From NCBI GenBank assembly GCA_026874595.1, contig CM049316.1, positions 71,701,176 through 71,765,175 of the forward strand: 64,000 nucleotides of DNA. Reading direction: 5' to 3'. The notes under the pieces were generated by a model. It worked only from the letters and a program-made list of their open reading frames with translations. It did not search any database and was not told where the DNA came from. This DNA is from Sipunculus nudus. Taxonomy: Eukaryota > Annelida > Sipuncula > Golfingiida > Sipunculidae. Of this stretch, positions 59,529-64,000 are shown piece after piece. The position numbers were made by a program, and so were the translations under genes. Every line of letters begins with the position of its first letter. The stretch's first letter is position 1.

Positions 59529-62345
59529 TGCCGTTAACTGGTTAATAAGTTGACTACAGACCCGCAACTGGGTGTATCGTACAGGAAGTGTCTACAGCTC
59601 TGGACTTGGACATTGTCCCTAATATTAAGGTCCAGACTTATAATCACTTATGCTATAAGTACATACATACATTGGCATTATAAGCCATACGCAGTGCGGC
59701 AAATAATAGATAAATTTTAGAGTAGTAGGCCTTCATTTATATTGAAATTTATTAATAAGCCCATGATATTATTCATTTTTCATTAATTTCTTAACATGTT
59801 AAAATAGGAGTAGGCCTTATTATATTTTCATTAAAATCATTTATATGGACTTAATCCCATTCAAAAATCTGAGAGCTATTTACATTTAACCTACTCAGAT
59901 AATTAGTTCACTCAAAATATCAACTGCCACTTTGTACTTAGATCAGAGTCAAGGGCTATAACATAGTAACACTTGATAGAAAAATACAGTTTAGTCTGTG
60001 GCCTTTCTGAACTTGTAACTATATACTCAGTGGTACAGCTAGGTCACTAATTTCTCACTCGGCTGACTTTAAGTCATCTGAGCTATGGTCTTGGTCCTTT
60101 GTCTATTGTCCATCCAACTGGGCATCAGTCTGTTAACAGGGCACATTTTGCAACCATTGGACCAACAAAACAAAAATGGGATCACTAGGACTTCATTCTC
60201 TCAACATATTTAGGATAAACCTCAATTTTCTATAAAAAAAACATTGTACCACTTCATTTGCCTAATATCAAAACCACTGATCTGACTTTGCTCATAGTAA
60301 ATATTCATATTCCTCTATACATTTGCTATGTACATGCCATAAATTAGGTCACTATTGCTTAATATTTTGAAGGAATGGGCCAAAACATAAGGCACTTAGT
60401 TAAAAATCATATAATATAATTACTCACTTAACATGAGAATTGCTGCAGCTAGAGAATTTAATGCAGGGATATATTTTTTTTTAATAAAGATCACATTTTA
60501 TACCCAAAATTAGATGTGAATTTTGTAATTATTTTTAAGTTATTAGCATTTAATATAAATTAAGTTCCTTAAATTTTGACCAAATTTGATCATGGCACAT
60601 TATTTCTCCTGTAAAAGCTGTGGATTTAATTTTCACAGCATGTTTACATGAGTCTTTCATCCGTGAAAATATGAAATTGAAAACTAATAAGTCAAAAACT
60701 GTAGATTTGATTAAACTTCTAAAGCACCATGTCAAGTATTGTTCACATCAGGCCAGTGGTATGAAGTGTACTTCAGCTAGCTCTCAGCTCCCCAGGCTGT
60801 TGTGTAATCACTTCACTCCTGGCCAGCTGAATCTGTCTAGGTGAGGTGGGTCAGGCTGTCTGCAGTAACTGCCACAGAGAGCCTCTCTGTCTATATCTCT
60901 CTCTGTTTTTAAACAAAAAAAAATTCAGGATTTGAATCCTAATATTCAAATGTGATAAAATATTATGAACTAATGGAAATGTTAATTGAAATGTTAAGAT
61001 TTAATAAGATTTAAGGCCAAAATAAAAATAAGGTATGGTTCTCAGGCACTTTTTTCAGAAATCAATGCGGGTGGACCAATGTGGTCTTCTGTTAACAGGG
61101 TAAAGTTCATAATCACTGGACCTCAAATTTTCCAACATGACATCAAGGAAGGTCCATGAAAAGTCTCCGAAGAAACCAGAAACTAGGTCTCTGTTACCCA
61201 TACCATGAAGCTATGGGGCTCAGAATTAGTAGCCAAAAAATTTAGAATTCGATAGAAAAGCTCAATTATCTGAACAACTTGTGCATTGATCACCATCATT
61301 CTTTGCATGCATATTGATCATGGGGTGTTTCATCATTTTTTGGAGACTTGTGGAGCTACCTGGATTTTAAAAATTGTTAAGAATTTTTTTCTATACTCTT
61401 GAAACCTTTAAAGATGCAGTCATCTGTTTACAGGGCACAAATCATAAACACCAGACCTTGATTTTTTTAACTTGACATCCAGGGAGGTCCATGAAAAGTC
61501 TTCTTGGAAACCTGAAATTAGGTCTCTGTTACCCATATTCTCCAAGCTATGGGGCTTATAAATAAAAATTTGATACCAAAGCAAGGCACAAATCATAACT
61601 ATTGGATCTAGAATCTTCTAACTTGACATCCTGAGAGTTCCTTGAAAGTTCTCCTCAGAAACCTGAAATTAGGTCACTGTGACCTATTTTCTCAGCGTTA
61701 CAGTCCATGTTTGAGCACCCCATAAAAATAATTCACACAAATTGCCAGATTCCTCGGGAATTGCTGGATGGATTGTCATCAAATTTGTTGTACTTATGGG
61801 TCTTGATGAAGTTGAGCTAATATGCATGAACTATGATGCCACCTACATTATCTTTATTACTGGTAGTTGCCTGTGCAAAGACATTGTCAACAACATGTCA
61901 GTCCGCTGAACGTCCTGACCCAATGGTCACTTGTTAAATGTCCTAGTTGAATCTTGCAGGTCCAAAATGTCCATTTTGCTGAAATCATAATGACTAAAGT
62001 AGATATGCAGGACATAAGAAGATCAATATTTAATTTTAAAAATAAACCTCCATTCATACTCCCAAACTGTGCACAGGTTCACATTAGGCCTGTAGGCCTT
62101 GTTTAAAATAATATGTTTGACTGAAATATGTAATGAAAACTATTATACATGATTCATGGAGTAGTTAGTACATGTATCTTTTTTTGCTCCCATGTCAAAA
62201 GATATGCATAGAGCTTCTATGTAAAACATGTCCACAGGCACAGAAGGTACTGATTCTTTAAATAAATGGTTATTTTTTTTCTCCATTGTTTAGGATCTTC
62301 AAGCGTTGGCTTCCTCAAACAGTAACCTTCACATTTTGCAACAAG
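58829..62345 (+). CDS. Short-chain dehydrogenase/reductase, copy B, exons 1-2 (partial)
   Basis: Exon 1 is 58829-58963 and exon 2 is 62294-62345, with the same splice sites and phases as copy A; exons 3-5 should lie beyond the window. Exon 1 has four substitutions in 135 bases, one changing Asn to Lys (LNRPS to LKRPS). Exon 2 is identical. The intron, in contrast, is rearranged (3.3 kb against 6.4 kb in A). The coding part encodes the cofactor loop TGCSRGLG. Both copies are probably functional so far as visible. Confidence 0.85.
59011..59235 (+). mobile_element. Copy-B insertion with poly-G tracts
   Basis: About 220 bases absent from copy A. It includes long G runs (59,043-59,056 and about 59,200-59,218) and a block (ggccgcaaaattttgtctg...aaaaaagcttgc) related to the Helitron-like element near 16,430. 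CAGATCC occurs at both ends and may be a target duplication. Confidence 0.5.
59450..59527 (+). repeat. (TA)n microsatellite in SDR B intron 1
   Basis: About 78 bases; the counterpart of 35,258-35,301 in copy A. Confidence 0.95.
60054..61935 (+). mobile_element. HINE-like repeat element(s) in SDR B intron 1
   Basis: The head CACTCGGCTGACTTTAAG at about 60,054 is shared with copy A 38,784. From about 61,020 the body changes to about 300-bp modules (ggtctctgttacccata at 61,180 and 61,520, with a related ggtcactgtgacctat at 61,670). The tail is gaacgtcctgacccaatgg then TCACTTGTT at 61,935. The second part matches the element at 29,281-30,664, so this may be a composite of two insertions. Confidence 0.65.
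62294..62345 (+). CDS. SDR copy B exon 2
   Basis: Acceptor tgtttag, donor gtcagt. All 52 bases are identical to copy A exon 2. Confidence 0.9.
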
Positions 62346-62786
62346 GTCAGTAACTTTTGTTCTTATTACAACAAAGCAAGAATAAGTACATGTACTGTTG
62401 TTAACAAGAATCATTCCTTATTGTGAACAGTTCAACTTAATATCAGTTAAGGTTCTAGGGAAATCCCATTGAAAACCTGAAATTAGGCCATAGTTACCTA
62501 CATATTGCATCTTGAGTTTAGAGTTTGGTACAAAAAATAACATTTTAGCTGTGTAGATTTTCAACCATTTAAGCAGCCATATTGAACCAGCTCTTCAGAA
62601 ATATTATGAATATTTCTTAATGTCACTACAGTTGATCCATTTTGACTAAGTTAACTGTTACAGATAAATTTCATTTGATCTATTTCCCTACATTTAAAAA
62701 ATGAATCCTTGATCATGACTCAATAGCCTTGATAGTCATGTATATCATGACACATTAAGTAATTGAAAACAAGAATGAGGTTTTTT

Positions 62787-64000
62787 AGCTCAGCTGACTA
62801 TAAGTCATCTGAGCTATAGTCCTGGTCCATTGTCCGTTGTCTGTCCGTCTGTCCGGATGTCCGTCCGTAAGACTTGCACATTTCGACACCGTTGGACCTA
62901 CGAATCTGAAATTCTGCATACAGTTAGATGTCCCCAAAATCTCCTACCATGCCAAAAATTGGGTCAATAGGACTTCCTTCCTTTGAGATATTAAGGAAAA
63001 ACCTCAATTTTTTATTAGAAATCTATTTTCACACTTCAGGACTGCCTAATATCAAAACCACTCATCTGGTTTTCTTCATATTTACCATTAATATTCCTCT
63101 ATATAGTTCCTATGTACATGCCAGATATTAAGTCAGTATTATATAATTTTTAAAAAGTTATGGGCCCAAACATAATGGACTTTGTAAAAAATCAGGAAGA
63201 TATTTGGTCACTCATGACCAAAAGTGTTAAAGGTAGGGACTTTTTTCCAGTAATACAACTTTAATTCATCAAAATTTAATTGTTAACCAAAAATTAGATC
63301 AAAATCTGTTAAATTTTTTAAATATTGGCAAAAATATAAAATTGGTACCTTAAATTTTGCCCAAGTTTGGCCATGGCACGTTTTTTTCCTGTAAGTACTG
63401 TGGATTTAAAATCACAGCATGTATACACAAGGATTTAATCAGTTAAAATCTGAAATTTGAAAATAAAAGCTGCAAAATTAGGCTAGTTATTGAATTTTTT
63501 TGGAGGCTCTTGTATTCCCTTACATTGTCAAGCAGTCCACTTTGATGACTGAAGGTCATGCAGTGCACATCTCTATGCTCCCCAGGCTGTTGACATAATT
63601 TTAGATGTCCCCAAAATCTCCTACCATACCGAAAATTCATTAGGACTTCGTTCCTTCTAGATATTTAGGAAAAAAAACTGTTTTCCATAAAAAAAGCCAT
63701 TGTTACACTTCAAGGCTGCCTAATATCAAAACCACTGATCTGTTTTTTATCGTATTTAGTGTTCACATTCTTTCATACATTTTCTATGAACATACCAAAA
63801 ATTAGGTCAGTATTGGGTATTATTTTGAAGTTATGGGCCAAAACATAATGCAATTTTTTAAAAAATCAGGTAATATATTTACTCACCTAACATGAGAATT
63901 GCTGAACCTAGAGACTTTTTTTCAGGAATATAATTTTATTTAATCAAGATTCAATTGTTTACCCAAAATTAGATCTGAATTTTGCAAATTTTTCAAGTTA
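62787..64000 (+). mobile_element. HINE-like repeat element, 5' part
   Basis: The head TTTTTTAGCTCAGCTGACTA is at about 62,781-62,800, with a GTCC-rich tract and internal blocks gatgtccccaaaatctccta at 62,928 and 63,603 (spacing 675 bp). It runs off the window. It is absent from copy A at the paralogous point (about 41,795). Confidence 0.75.

Larger units (their letters stand above)
49176..64000 (+). repeat. Segmental duplication, copy B (runs off the window)
   Basis: Collinear with copy A from 14,072 on. Anchors: terminal transporter exon 49,356 with 14,257; protease last exon 54,971 with 19,639; SDR exon 1 58,829 with 34,798; SDR exon 2 62,294 with 41,330. The offset falls from 35.1 to 24.0 to 21.0 kb, so copy B lacks about 14 kb present in A. 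Confidence 0.87.

Overview
This window comes from an AT-rich animal genome: spliced genes with GT-AG introns, long introns, many (TA)n arrays and dense, nested, non-autonomous transposons. The repeat types (elements with GTCC-rich heads, Helitron-like CTAG ends, (TTACTA)n tracts) suggest a lophotrochozoan, most likely a mollusc. That assignment is an inference and I am not certain of it.

Layout. (1) 1-14,465, + strand: the last seven coding exons of an SLC38A7-like (SNAT7) amino-acid transporter. Its 5' exons lie before the window, and its introns carry nested repeats and a 25-bp minisatellite. (2) 14,072-49,175 is copy A of a tandem segmental duplication. It holds the terminal transporter exon, a decayed trypsin-like serine protease on the - strand (19.4-24.0 kb), a decayed L1-like LINE (25.1-27.3 kb), a tandem array of about 450-bp units (28.65-31.31 kb), and an intact five-exon short-chain dehydrogenase/reductase (SDR) of 249 residues (34,798-45,195, +). 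(3) 49,176-64,000 is copy B. It begins inside the last transporter intron and carries an orphan terminal exon with an in-frame stop, the last exon of the protease pseudogene, and SDR exons 1 and 2. The remaining SDR exons should lie beyond the window.

Comparing A with B gives empty-site evidence for several mobile elements: a Helitron-like family, a hAT-type element with an 8-bp target duplication, a 2-kb insertion flanked by GTAACA, and a possible solo LTR. The most distinctive repeat is a family of at least eight copies. Each has a hairpin head and GTCC-rich start, internal units of about 680 or 300 bp in well-preserved copies, subterminal inverted repeats, and a terminal GACCCATGGGTC palindrome. 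Copies sit in T/A tracts, which resembles Helentron/HINE elements. The duplication junction abuts the 3' end of one copy.

No rRNA, tRNA, CRISPR array or operon-like structure was seen. Functionally, the window offers a probable lysosomal amino-acid transporter and two copies of an NAD(P)-dependent reductase. The SDR coding sequence is conserved between copies while the surrounding introns have been extensively rearranged.
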